Source of the DNA: Fallopia convolvulus
Lineage: Eukaryota > Streptophyta > Magnoliopsida > Caryophyllales > Polygonaceae
DNA length: 64,000 bases
Direction of reading: 5' to 3'
NCBI GenBank assembly: GCA_964016875.1
Contig: OZ024735.1
Coordinates: 13,741,699-13,805,698, forward strand
A program made the translations under genes and the position numbers. This document shows, one piece after another, positions 33,096-45,710 of this stretch (position 1 is the stretch's first letter; each line of letters begins with the position of its first letter). The notes under the pieces were generated by a model. That model did not search any database. It was not told where the DNA came from and was given only the letters and a program-made list of their open reading frames with translations.

Positions 33096-34399
33096 CAGGG
33101 CCGGCTTAAACATTTCATTGGCCGTAGGGCGAACTAAAATCTAGGAGCTCTTAACATTAGATTTTTTTTAAACCTTAACATAACAAAAAAAAAAATTAAA
33201 TTCCAAAACATTATGATAATATTAAAGGAATGTTTTACAAGTAAACTTGGAAATAAATAACTTAAATGTCAAACTACTTAAATTGTTTTATATGAATATT
33301 AAAGTTCACAAGAATAACAACATGCTCCAACAAAATATAACACATAGCAATTTCAATACAGCCCATCAAACCAGTAAATAGACTCCAATACTAAGAAAAA
33401 CATAGTAGTTTCAGTACAAGTTATCAAAACAAGCAGGTACAAGTCATCCAAACCAACAGTAAAATTAATTTCTTCAAGTAACATGCAGTAGACTCAAATT
33501 ATGATCACCTACAAAAGAAACAACACCTGCAAAAGAAAAATAACATCATTTTTTCCAACATAAACTAGTATGAAAAAAGAGAGATCAATTTTTTCCAACG
33601 TGGAGATTATTTCTAAAATAGTATGAAAAAAGAGAGATTATTTCCAACATAAATGGATTTCTCCGAACACTGTAAATCTGCAAAAATGAAACAAAAAACG
33701 ATTAGTTTGCAACTAAACACACTTTTAGGTATGAAAAAAGAGAGATTATTTGTAGAGGTTGAAGAGTTGAACAAACAGGATTTAAAACTAAAAATCAACA
33801 TGTAAAATATTTCTGGCAAAAGTGGTAAGTGTTGAGTAATTTAATTAATCAAATAATATAAAATTTTGAACAAGTGAACAACATACTTGTAAAAGAGTAG
33901 ATCTAGGATTTGGGGGCTGAAAAGCTCGGTTTCAAACTCAATAGTTGGGCGACGCGAGCCGGCGGGGAAGGGCGGACTGGGCGGTGCTGGTGCGGATGGC
34001 CGACGTACGTCAGACTCAGAGTAATGTTCCAATTGATGGGTTAAGGAAGAAGATGAAGAAAAAGAAAAGAAATCCATATATATAATTAATTTTGTAGACT
34101 GAAATCACCATTGGAATTGAAAGAGGAAAAATTGAAAGAGGAGAGATTGAAAGGATCAATTGGCGTCTGGTGAAGAACCCAAAAAATTGTGTGCTCTGTG
34201 CAATTGAAGACTGAAGAAGCGTGGTTTGTATTTCCTAGAATAATAATTGTTAGAGTTAAATGTTTTTTAACCTAATTTCATGTTGGGCTTTTCCTAAAAT
34301 AGGCCTATAATACTACTATTATTATTTTCAGATGGAGCCTCTAGAATTTGGGGGCCCATGGCAGTTGCCCTATGTAGACTACCATATTAGCCGACCCTG
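33096..34399. mobile_element. Non-autonomous hAT element
   Basis: 1304 bp with ends CAGGGCCGGC and (minus) CAGGGTCGGC, flanked by a perfect 8-bp duplication GATAGACC (33088-33095 and 34400-34407). The interior is A-rich with a repeated GTATGAAAAAAGAGAGAT motif (about 33570, 33621 and 33730) and has no recognisable hAT transposase. A short minus frame at 33841-34077 is Ser/Pro-rich and not assigned. Its outer end lies about 140 bp from the expected BAHD transcript start. Confidence 0.92.
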
Positions 34400-34407
34400 G
34401 ATAGACC

Positions 34408-35700
34408 TAGCTTCCAAGGTGTCAGTCGATTATGACATTGGTGGTAACCGTGGTATATTTTACATATCTAATGGTGTTATATTAGTGCACAAAAATTCGT
34501 CTTCAATAATGATGAGTTATATATTAGTGGGCATTTGGATAATACAACGGGGCGGGTCCAGGATCGAGAGAGGTCGTTAGGCAGATGGCTTTGACACTAT
34601 ATTAGTCCAGCGGAGTTCCATTTTAAAACCAATTGGCAATAGGAGGAGTAATTCAGTGAATTATATACTAGTCTAGTTAAGTCTCAACTTTCAAATGTGG
34701 GAAGTACATTCTAACAATTACTCTTTCTTTATCTTCCATTTCAACTGCTTCTTCAACCTAGAATCTGCAAAACATTGGACAAAGGGGGCGGGGACCCCCT
34801 AATCAACCTCCGATGCCTAAGTCAAAAGAACAGTCGTCGATTGAGCGTCAAGGTAAGAGACAAGAATTGCTAGATAACTAAGCGAATATGAGAATGAACT
34901 TCATACACAGCGATGACATGTATTTATAATGAAAAGAGAGGATATGGGGGACCGAAAATCTACTTCCCTACTCCAAGCGAAAGTTCAATCTCTTCGTTAA
35001 GATAGAATCTTCCATTATGTCAAATAATCAACATATTTAATTTTATATGAAAACACTTAAAGATAAAATACTTTTATGGCTGTAGATATGAAAATACTTA
35101 AAGATATAAAAAATATAATAAACAAAATATCTTTGCCTTTTAGTTGCTATGTTCTTATGTGGTTTTTATGTGTCTTGATGTGTGTTGTGTTCTTGGCGGA
35201 TCTATTGGTCGCTCCCCCGTCTCTTTAAGCCAGGGTTGCTCCCATCTTGACCCCCTAGATTTCTCGCAAGGAAGTTCCATTGGGTACGTAAATGTTGTTG
35301 TTGTTGTTGTTGTTGTAATTGTACCCGCTCACAAATGCCCCACCAACGTCTTTGTTACCCTTCCCACATAACTAGGACGTAGGGTACATAGGTGTAACAC
35401 AAAGTGGCCATGCATATTAGTCGCTCGGGTCCCCTTACGCTCATTTTCGTATATATATTTGTGTATTCGTATATTTGTATATTCGTATATTCGTACATCC
35501 ATAAGCGAATATCATAGAATCCTTGCTCACCCTTAAGTGTGTCATTTATCGGACTTCGAGATACATTCATTGGAACAAGCAAAACAGAGAAGGGAAAACA
35601 AAATGTTGAAAAGGTTCCCAACAGGGAATTTTGTGTTAGAAAACAAACAAAAACCGAAAAACCGATGCTTGTTCCGTTCGCCATGAAAGAGTTCATTGTC
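34408..35700. other. Intergenic sequence with a (TTG)n tail
   Basis: No gene is supported. At 35190-35320 a stretch with CGCTCCCCCGTCTCTTTAAG leads into TTG repeats (35293-35317). Plant RTE-clade LINEs often end in TTG or related triplets, so this may be a short LINE 3' end, but no target duplication was found. 35440-35510 has TATTCGTATATT repeats. Confidence 0.4.
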
Positions 35701-37066
35701 AGCGATCCGCGGCTACGTGGCCCGCGGTCGTGAAATGATTCGCGGCCGCGGTTTACTCCACGGGAGTATATTCTTCAAAATGGGTGATATCCCAAGTCCG
35801 AGGCATGACATTTCCGTCAAGAGTCTTGAACGATTAGGCCTCCCGACCGTGTGCTGAGGCTGCTTAACATGGTTCCACCCAATTTGGGTCGAGCTATGCC
35901 ATACACGGGGTCACGTACACTTCCCAAGACTTGTCTAAGTACAAGGTCACCGACTCTAAAAGTACGGTATCTCACACGTTAGGCTACGACCTGTTCGCCT
36001 ACCCTTTGGTAGGACACGATCCGTGTAGTGGCAGCACCTCGGTGAAGACGAGGTGGTCGGAAAGAGGGCGATGATTTTTCTATTGGCTTTCTCGAGGAAC
36101 TTTTCACATGAAAGGCCACCAATATTTTTGCAAACGAACTCGGAGTGCCGAATTGCAATCTCCGCCATACATCTCTCATATGCCTTTATGGATCTCGTAT
36201 AAAAGAGGCTCAACCTTGCTTGGGGGTACACATCTCAACTTTTGGCCCGTAAAAAGAAATACGATATAGAATCGATCTTTTCCGGTGATAGCCAAAACCT
36301 ATGAGCCCTTAAGAGAATTTCACGGGCCTCAGTGATATCCGAGGTCGTTCTCATCCAAGTTTCACGTCAAAGGAGTTTGCCATCCGAGATCCTACACAGT
36401 TTTGCTTTCTTCATACATTCAAGCATTGTGACTTTTTGGTTCCATAATGCCCCAACACGTCATTGGATACTTGATTGCGACTTGCGTCGTACGATTTCAA
36501 GGATCTAATCTCGATTCGCAACTCCTTAGGGTGATTCGTGGTCGCGGTCATGCAACCCGCGTCCGCGGTTTATGTTAACTGAGGCATTCCTTTTTATCTG
36601 GAATTGTCTGTGATTACGGAATCTAGGTACGCAACCCTGGAACCCCTGGTCGTGATCGCGGCTTCGTTGGCAACGATCGCGACCTTTGTAGTTCGCATAT
36701 TCCGTAATTTCAATAACTGCCTCAAATAGTCGGCTTGCATTTCTTCGGCCTTTTCATTAGTGCTTACCGGCTCGGGATAACGGTGGTTATCGGCGAATTC
36801 GATAACACTAGCTAGTTGTCGATTGGTCCTTTCGATTGTCGGCACTTCGCTTGAATCTTCTCTAAAGAATGCTTCGATCTAGCGATCCTTTCGATGTTTG
36901 ATAGCGGTGTGAGACTTCATTCAATTATGATTGCTTTGAATCCGCTTGTTCTCTCTCAAAGCGGAAGCTATGGTGTGTTTAAGCACAATCGCGTTTTGAT
37001 TCTTGGCAATGGTTGATTCCCTATTACCGTTGTTTGATCCTAATGTCCTAGATAGGCGTTCGTTGA

Positions 37067-38612
37067 TGAGGTATTTTTCAGTTGTTTATTTATCAAAGTA
37101 ACGTTAGCTTTACCAAACTCAGTAGAGCGGTAAGTAAGGTCGATCCCACAAGGACTCGTGTATTTATGTTCTAACTTGCGAGCCAAGTAAAGTAAATATG
37201 GGGGGTTTTAGTGAATGTTTATCTAATCTAATATACAAATTAAAAACTAACTATGAATGCAAAATATGATTGTGTTAAACAAGTATGAGAAAAAAAGTGT
37301 TCAACTAGTTAAATCCATCATAGATATGCTTATTGATCATTGATTCTCTTGATTCTCAATTCCCTTGAATAAACTATCGTGGATTACTATCCAAAAATTT
37401 ATATTTAGTTGAAAGAACTAACAGTCTGAACAATCCTAATCATCTAACAACCTAGAACAACGTCTAGATTCAATTAAACGACAACTTTAAGTTCAAAGTA
37501 TCGATAGAAACAAATACTCGACGCAAACAGCTAATCAAGTTATTTGTGGTTTATTCCCTTCTACAACTGAATAGCCTGAACGGGTCTAAACAATTATAGT
37601 TGCTACTTTATCTAATCAATCCCGAACGGGACTTGATCAGATTAGTTGTAAATTAACCTAGAAATTCTATTAGGTGGCCAATCTAACAAAACACTAGAAT
37701 AATTCTGATTCAATTAAGCACAGGGAATAAAACCTATTCATGTTGATGAGAATCAATCAAACCTCACAATATTATGCAATCTATGATTTTAATAACTAGT
37801 CAAACAAAAGGAATTAGCAATGCATAATTAAATTAAAAGCAAACTTACAAATTAGGCTCAAAGATCTCTTGAGAAAAACCTCTCGAGAAACCCCCAGCCT
37901 CCAAGTTGTAAATCCAAGTTATGATAAAAGATAGACTAACAAGAGTTTAAATATGTCTTCAAACAACCCTAAAAAACCCTACTAACAAGCACACATTCGG
38001 ACAAATAAAAAAAAAGCCCAATAGCAAAGCCCAAATGTCGTCAGCCCATGTCTCCGCGTAAAATCCCAATTGCGCGGGTTGACATCATAATGCGCGGCCA
38101 CGCTTTTATCTTCCCAACCCGCACTTTTAACCTCGGTTCAGCATTCATACGACACTTCAGAGGCTCTTTTGACATACTTCGAGTTGGAATTTGGACTCGG
38201 AGTAAAACATAAAGTATAGCTCTTCGAGTTAGCTTTCCAATGATACCAAATTCAGCTTCATCCGACCACTATAGCTCCCAAACTAAGCATCGTAACATAG
38301 AGGTGTCAAAACAAGAACTCCAATGCATAGCCCGGGTTTAAGCGTTTTTATCCCTCAAGCTCTTGGGCCTTAGCTCTTCCAATCTTCAATTGCACCACTT
38401 TAAGCTTCATCTTCATCCTCCATAATCATCTAAGATCCACCCGTCCATGCTTGTTTACCTAAAGATCTGCAAAACTGAACAAAACAAGCGCAACTACCCG
38501 AAAACACTAGATCCTAGAAACTAACCTAAAACTAACTAAAAAAAACTAAGTAAAACTTATGCAAAACCAACATTAAACATGCATATAAACTACACCTATA
38601 TGCACGCTATCA
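37067..38612 (-). repeat. LTR of a non-autonomous Athila-like element (3' copy)
   Basis: 1546 bp, plus strand TGAGGTATTTTTC...GCTATCA. It matches 45711-47247 along its length. A leftward TATA-like TATTTAAA is at 37946-37953. The GC-rich inverted words (GCGCGGGTTG, GCGCGGCC, CAACCCGC) lie at 38072-38122, about 120-180 bp upstream of it. On the minus strand the internal side carries a purine tract (GCATGGGGGAATT) next to the LTR. Confidence 0.88.
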
Positions 38613-40541
38613 AATTCCCCCATGCTTAACCCTTGCTTGTCCTCAAGTAAGACACAAATCCAAAACACACCACAGAAATGCAATCATGCATCCATCTCAT
38701 AATCAATCGAACAATTCAACATATAATTAAAACTTGACCAAGACTTCATAACATGCATTACATCAAGCACAGAGCAAATATTATTCATCCATTCTAGACC
38801 TCACCAAGGTAAATGTGTTTTGCTCTCACTCTCAAGTGTTTAAGGACGTGTTTCACTCAAAATCAACCATGAAAACTAGACTACCATAAGCTTACATCAA
38901 CATCCTAAATCTCCACCGCTAGGGATTAAATACATAACAAAAATCATGAGGTCTTTTAAGGGTTGTAATGGGGCCAAGGTAAAGAGAAATTTGGAAGGGA
39001 TCATATTTGGCTTGTGGTGCTAAATCCGGGATAAAGAACTAATCCTAACCCAAACTTTACACACCTCACTTCTCATAATACTTCCCAACTTCTTTTACCA
39101 ACTCCATAACTCATCAACTCTCTTTGTTTCTTACTTCTTCTTTTCCACTTTTGCCTCTTTTTCAACTCTTTTCTTTTTCACTCATGAAGATTACTAATAT
39201 TTAAACTTAACTTTCTCTTTTCTTTGCAACATACTTTTCATCTTCATTTTTTTTCTACTTTACACACTAGAGTTGTATTTCCTCTTTTCCACCTTTTTCT
39301 TCAACCTCCCCCATACTTATACCAAACTCACATAAAACAAAACAAACCTAAAGTCCTAAATCCCGGATGGGTTAAGCTTATTAGGCTAGGGATCATTTTT
39401 TGGAGCTAATAAAAACAGGCTTAAAGCTCAAAAGAAATAGGAGTTTTAAAACATGGATCTTGTTAAGGTAGGAAGGGAAATAATAGGCTATAAAGAAACA
39501 TTGCCTCAATCACTTTAATGTCATGTATTTAATCATATAAAGCAGCCTTGAAAAAGAGTCATAACGCAAGTTCTAGAGCTAGATAATCATGGTCATACGC
39601 TCAAGACAAAGAGAACAAATAATCAATGAAAGGCTAAAATATCTCACAAGGCAAATTGTTTGTCTAGAACTTCAGAATGAATCTAAAACTCAAGCTAAAT
39701 ACATGCTCAGTCCTATAGTCAAAGTAAATAATCAAAGATCATGCTCATATCATTGAAATTTAAACAAATCATGCAAATCATGGGTTAGGACTTATACTTA
39801 GCATAGAAACAAGAGGTATCAAACAATGGGGAATAATAACCTAAATGCAAAATTTTTTGTATATTTTTTCAAAAAAAATTTGATTTTTTTTCATTTTTCA
39901 GGATTTTAATCAATGCATGCAAAAAAATTAAATATGCCTTAAACTAATGCAACTATATGAATGCAAACAAGTAATTCCCTTCCCCCATGCTTAAAATATA
40001 CTTTGTCCCCAAAGTATAGCAAAAAGTAAAGTAAAGAGAAGAACTCACAAAGATCTCGAGCTGTCAGGGTAGTGCGGCGGGAAACCCGACGTTGATGGTG
40101 AAGGGTAATCTGTCTTCAATGGTGGAAGAGCTTAAACAGAACCTTCAATGGAGAGAGCTAGAAGAAAAGGGCCAAAAATAATGTGGGTAGAAGAAAGAGA
40201 GAAAGTCGGGCTTTGTTTTTAACACTCGCCGAAAGCGCTAAATGCGCAGGTTGACATAAAATTGCGCGGCCGCGCAATTTAATGACAAGCCGCGCTTTTC
40301 GATTCTGGTGAAATTACGCGGGTTAGGGGCTAAATTGCGCGGCCGCGCTTTTTAGTCCCAACCCGCGTTTTTATCCACTGTAAGAATTGCTCGGGCGCAC
40401 TTTTCGGTGCTTTTCCGAGCTTTTTGTAGCTCCGAGGATTGTTTCTAAAAACACTTAACTATCTAAAAACTAAAACAAAAACCCAAAACAAAACTATATT
40501 AAACCTTGGGTTGTCTCCCAAGAAGCGTTTATTTAATGTCA
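38613..40541 (-). other. 3' non-coding region of the Athila-like element
   Basis: No gene. It starts (minus, reading to the LTR) with two purine-tract modules containing GCATGGGGG: one at the LTR and one near 39985. A cluster of NotI-like palindromes lies at 40259-40350. Near the accessory frame stop is a stretch (40505-40550) also found in the element at 53.7 kb. Confidence 0.6.
40259..40280. repeat. 22-bp perfect palindrome centred on GCGGCCGC
   Basis: The core ATTGCGCGGCCGCGCAAT is extended by AA and TT. A related copy GCGCGGCCGCGC is at 40337-40348. The same words in imperfect form occur in both full LTRs (38072-38122 and about 46711-46760). Confidence 0.9.
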
Positions 40542-43500
40542 TTAGCTTGAACCTGAGCATGAATTGACAAGATTGGACATTGTCAATGCCCTTAGCAACC
40601 TGTCAAATCCTTGTGCACACAGCTCAAAAAGACATAAGTAATACAATGATAAATCAAAGATGCATAATATAGCTTTCAAAGACCGTTTTAATTTATTAAA
40701 CATGTGTGCCCGATTTTCATGAAATGGCATTTGCTCAAATAAATTCAGCATAAGTGGTGGCTTTAGAAAATACTTACAGTATGAATCAAAGCACTTGTCA
40801 GCAATACCACTTTTATCCAAGATGAACTCCATATATTCTTCATCTTCCACCTTGTGTTGTCGACTTGGTTCCTCATCTTGGAACTCCATAAGCTCTAGAT
40901 GTGAGAAGATGGGGAAACTGAAGCAAGGGATGTCAAGGCCTAACATAGGGTGCACCATGACAGCGGGAGCCTTAACAGATGTATCATGTTGTTTTTGTAA
41001 TATCTGCAATATTCCAAGATTTTTAAAACCGAATACAATATAATATTTATATTTATAATCTTTTTCTCTATGTAAAAGAGAATTTCTAATATATTATAAT
41101 AACCCTTATTTTATCTTTAAGAAGAGATTCTTAAGTAAATTAAATTAAATAAAATTCAAGAATTTTATTATAAGGGTTATGAAGAGTTGAAAGCATTGAA
41201 ATAAAAATAATGCATTATAAATTTCGAAATTCATTAAATTAAGAGGGGTACAACAAGTCATTAAATTACATTAAAAATTCAGTAAAAAGAATGCAAGAGC
41301 CGGGACTTGAACCCGAGACCTCTTGGAATCCCTTCTCACACGCCCCTCCCTCAAATCCGCTAGATCATTGCAACTTTCTATGCATTTACCCCATTCTTTT
41401 AATTTTATATCCATTCTATTCTTCTTCTTCCTAGAAACATCAGATTGATGTCTGATGTGATTGACGTAGATTCAAATTCAGCCATTGCATGCTCTTCTTC
41501 CATCTCCTTTGCTTGCAAGACCTCCCTTCTTGCATCACCCTCTCATCACCATCAACTAACACACTTTTTCCCAATAGAGGAGCATCACCTTCCTCTCCAT
41601 TGGTCCATCTCCATGTCCATGGATTGAGAGCTTGGCCTCCCTTGCCTATAAAAAGGGCCTCAATCTCCTTCTAGCCCTCACACATTCATCACTCTCTCCT
41701 TCCTCTTAGTGAATTGCTCTCAATTGTCCAAAAATCAGCCCCATTCAAGTCTAGTTTTTCCATTCAAAGTTCCATCACAACCCTCCTTTTTCCCCTTGAG
41801 CACCGCCGGCCGCCTCCCTCTGCCCACTGGACCGCCCAGAAGCTGCCGCCGCACCCTCTTGCGCGCCGCCGTGCCCCGTCGGAGTTCCCTGGTGCCACCG
41901 CCCTTCACCGCCGGTCTTCCCTGCCTCTTCTCCTCTGTATTCTGTAATACAGGCAACCAAAGAGTGTAAAGTCTAATCCCTATTTTTTTATTAATTTAAG
42001 TAATACATGTGTTATTAAAATAATTGTTAGTATAAGCAAATAATTTAAAATATGGGTTAAAGTGCAAGTTTTAATATAGTAAAAATATTTTGCTAAGATA
42101 TTATTAGTAGAATAAGAAAGGTAAATCTTTTTTTTTAATAAATTAAATAGATCTCATAATATTTGTTAGCCTACAAGCTTTAACTTAATAAAAATATTAA
42201 GTAAGATCTTCTGATCTTGTTAGTTGAAAAGAGAAGATAAATCAATTAAATAAAGTGTTGATAATTCCTTATATCATATTATAGTATAAATTGGAAGACA
42301 TGTTTATATAAATAATAATTGAGAGCTCCTATAAAAGTATTTTATAAAGTTACTAGCATAAAGGTTGTAGCTTTTTATATTAAATATTATTTTGTATAGA
42401 GGAATAATTTTATTTATACAAGATATTATGTTGCATATCTCTAAGTGTAGAGAATATCAAGATATATGAATTTATTTATAATAATGATAGATATGTTAAT
42501 AAAGTTATTGTTTAATAAAATATTAGTTTAACATATCTCTAGGTGTAGAGATTTCCTAAAAGTTATAAGCTTTAATTATAAACATTATAGTTGTGACAAT
42601 AAGTTAATATATAATATGCTATTATATTGCTAGGTTATAAATGTTGCCATGTATAAAAAGATATTGGAAAATATGGGAAAGATGATATAATTTGATTTAA
42701 GATATCATAAGATTATGTCTTGCTTATAAAATAAGATATTTTAGCCATGATCATATATTTATATAAATTAATGGTATGAGAGGATTTTATGTAGACAAAG
42801 TAAATAAGATTATTTTATTGTTTTACTAAGTTATAGAAAGCTTTCCTTATAAAGTATATATATAGAAAGCTCTATTTATGGAAAATACTAAGAAAGTGGT
42901 CTATTGATATTTAATCTCTATTTAATATGGTTTTTCTAGCTAAACAAGGTCCATTAAAGTAATGTTATGAATAAAATATCGTTTGATGAGAAAATAATAT
43001 TTTTAAGTATTATTATGGATATTATTGAAAATAGAGGGATATTACAATAACACCAAGTTGAGATATTTTAATAAGGATATAATAGACTTTTTATAATTCC
43101 AAGAATATCATAAATTCAAAATACCTTTTTAGGTAAAATATTATACCATATGCTTTTATAAGTTGTCTTGCTTATTTATATTAAGAAATTTGCAAGTGAA
43201 ATTAAAGGAATATTTTAATAAATTAAGTAAGGATTTTTATAAGAATAAAAGGGATATTACAAAGTTAAAATAATAATAAAGGAATATTATTATTTTATTT
43301 AACCCCACCTAAATTATTATTAGAATAATTTAGAATGAAATTCTCTAAATATAAATATTCAAGAGAATTTCAAACTTTAAAAGAAATTAAAGTAATTTCT
43401 TATTTAAAGATCGTTCGTAAACTCCGTGTCGATAGGTCGAGATTTTCGTCCGAGTCGTGATCAAAACTTTTCGTCAGCTCGATAGTTTAAGACTCGTGAA

Positions 43501-45199
43501 AGCAAAGGCAAGTGAAATCTCCCCTTCTAAGCCTTATATATATTCATTCCGTGAAATTTCTCGATGTTGGGAACAACTTGTTTGCTAAGTAATAAACGAA
43601 TCTAGGAATATCGATTGTTAGAAATAATGACCCCATTGTTATCGTATTCCGCTATCTATTAATTGATAGGACTATTATACTAGTTTGATTGTGGCCTTGA
43701 TTGTTGACGGTCTCGTTAAGAGATCGATGTCGAACAAACTAGTGAGGGGCGCGGGATTAACCCGACGCCTCTATATAATTTACTAAGTCGTATGCATGTG
43801 CGCTTAAAGTACGACTTCCAGGATCATGATCCATGTCCGCTCTGATTGCAAGGAGGGATGAGTAGCACTCTAGCTAAGTGTCGGGATACGAGTTTTCCCT
43901 TGGTGGACCGGGCCGTACAACCCCCACCCCCTTAAAAATCATTTATATAAATCAATATCTTTTCGTCACGATATAAGATAAGTGTCAGTGCACATTTAAA
44001 AGACATCAAAACCGGACCGGTCTCAAATGATCGATCCGGCTCTCGGTCCGCTCAGGGCGCGAGAGGTTTTTAAACTTTCTTGATTTAATAACGTTCCCAA
44101 CATAATTTCGATTCTAAAAGAAGTCTACAATATCGCAGCTCTTCTCTCGATTTACGAGCTATCTCCGCTTGAGATACGCTCTTCTTCGTACCGATAAAAC
44201 CCACATAAATAGAGCCATACCTTAAAACACAACCCGATAATATCTTCCTCGATATTACTCAATTACCGAAATGCCCTCGGGAAGTTCCAATCCCACTTGC
44301 TTAGTCTCTTAGACTATTTCTTCTTTTCCGCATGTTTGTCTGGCATATTCTCGCCCCTCGCGAATTATGTCAGAACCTAGGAATCCCAGTAAGGCGTAAG
44401 GCGAAGATGAAGGAAGCACAAGGATCTTCAAGATGTACTTTTCATATCATTTTGATTTATTTCTGTTATGTTTCAAGGACGAGTTTGTTTTGCGTTTCAT
44501 TCCCGAACAACATTCTGTTTAAAGCACTGTAAGATGGTTTGTACGAACAAAGTCTTTTTCGAGAGATCCCTTTTTATATTATGAATTATGTTTATTTTCG
44601 CATTTTTTATTGTTCAATATCATTCAAAAATCCTTGGGTGACTTTGAACGGTAAAATCCGAGGTCACTGGCGGTAATACCCAATGTCGTAAAATAGGGGT
44701 GTTACAGTTTTTCTCCCGCATGGTTGTCTACTTCATCAGCAAAGAAGTCATCATGATCAGCAAACGGGTCTTCTTCCAAAACCACAAAACCCTGTAACAA
44801 TTTACTCCACATGAGTGAAGATAATTCAGGCTCCCTAGGCTCTATAAGAATCTCTATGACAGCACAAACTTCCTTTGCCTCTGTGATAATCTGCTCAGCA
44901 TGACTTATAGGTGTGAATTCATGTTGGTCATCAAATTCATCCTCATAACCCATATCAAGTGTCTTAGATTGCTCCTCAACTTGAATCTACATGTCTGACT
45001 CTTGATCGTTTGACTCCAATGTGATTTCACCACTTCTTTCACACAAATCAAAAGGGCATGAGATTGTGGAATGAAAATATAAAGAACAAGACTCACAGTG
45101 CTCCTTGATTATAGTATCCTCCCCTTTTGAGATATCCCTGATTATATCCTGAAGAAACTTATCAACCGGCTGAGGTGGTAGGGAAGATGACTCGACCAA
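40542..45199 (-). pseudogene. Accessory reading frame split by a solo LTR
   Basis: The right piece (45199-44707) begins MVESSSLPPQPVDKFLQDII, has a TAG at 44987, and continues acidic (EEDPFADHDDFFADEVDN). The left piece (40995-40542) reads KAPAVMVHPMLGLDIPCFSF, FLKPPLMLNLFEQMPFHENR and ends at TGA. The two pieces are in the same frame once the insertion and one copy of its GTTTT duplication are discounted, so the frame was open before the insertion. No family is recognised; such acidic proteins occur in non-autonomous Athila-like elements. Role unknown. Confidence 0.65.
40996..44706 (+). repeat. Large solo LTR, 3.7 kb
   Basis: Ends TGTAATATC...GGGGTGTTACA, flanked by a perfect 5-bp duplication GTTTT (40991-40995 and 44707-44711). 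A plus-strand TATA box (CTATAAAAAGG, about 41646) with a pyrimidine-rich downstream region supports plus orientation. The length and the GTGTTACA end recall LTRs of the Tekay/Del lineage. It contains no internal retrotransposon sequence. Short frames in 41445-41969 are not credible genes. The AT-rich middle (42000-43400) holds nothing recognisable. Confidence 0.85.
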
Positions 45200-45537
45200 A
45201 AAACTCTAATGGCTCATGAAACATAAGAAACCCCAGCATTCCTCAAGTCCCATAAATAAAAGTCTCTCATTGCTCATGTAGTCAGCCAATCCCCTTGTCT
45301 GAAGATTCATACCATGGACAACTCCCATGTTTACCTCTCTATCACTATACTGTAATCCCCAAGCACCAAGTTCAAACACATGGTCTTGAAATCTTGAAAA
45401 ATAGTCATGAAAGTGTTCATCCTGTAGCTATCTACACTCAAACAAAGTCATGTATTAGTAGCACGGGTGTTATAAACCGTAAGATAGGTTCACAACACCA
45501 AGAATAGCACAAAAGTAAAAACACAAATAGTGATGAC

Positions 45538-45555
45538 TCCCCGGCAACGGCGCCA
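45538..45555 (-). promoter_or_regulatory. Primer-binding site, tRNA-Asp type
   Basis: The same 18 bases as at 4189 and 56847 (TCCCCGGCAACGGCGCCA on the plus strand), seven bases from the truncated LTR start at 45563. Confidence 0.9.
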
Positions 45556-45562
45556 AATTTCA

Positions 45563-45656
45563 TGAGGTATTTTCAGTTGTTTACCTATCAAAGTAACCTT
45601 ATCTTTACCAAACTCAATAGAGCGGTAAGTAAGGGTCGATCCCACAAGGACTCATG
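45563..45656 (-). repeat. Truncated 5' LTR, 94 bp
   Basis: The first 94 bp of the LTR as read on the plus strand (TGAGGTATTTTCAG...GGACTCATG). It differs from both full LTRs at about seven positions, more than expected from how alike the full copies are. It ends abruptly at a copy of the left flank. Confidence 0.85.
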
Positions 45657-45710
45657 TTGATTCCCTATTACCGTTGTTTGATCCTAATGTCCTAGATAGG
45701 CGTTCGTTGA

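Larger units (their letters stand above)
37067..45656 (-). mobile_element. Non-autonomous Athila-like element without gag-pol
   Basis: Minus-strand order: truncated 5' LTR (45656-45563), tRNA-Asp primer site (45555-45538), one accessory reading frame (45199-40542, split), a long non-coding region, purine tract and 3' LTR (38612-37067). No gag, protease, RT or integrase is present, so it would depend on a helper. A 3.7-kb solo LTR sits inside its reading frame. The 5' LTR is only 94 bp long and is followed by a 54-bp copy of the left flank and then a further full LTR (45711-47247). Confidence 0.8.

Noticed and set aside
35190..35320. RTE-type LINE 3' end
   Set aside because: Only the TTG tail and a vague likeness support it; no coding sequence or target duplication, so it is kept only as a note in the intergenic feature.
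41293..41325. tRNA-like B-box sequence (GGGACTTGAACCCGAGACC)
   Set aside because: No A box or cloverleaf could be built around it; taken as chance within the LTR.
41445..41969. Several overlapping short frames near a TATA box
   Set aside because: They lie in the transcribed leader of the 3.7-kb solo LTR, overlap in all frames and show no domain.
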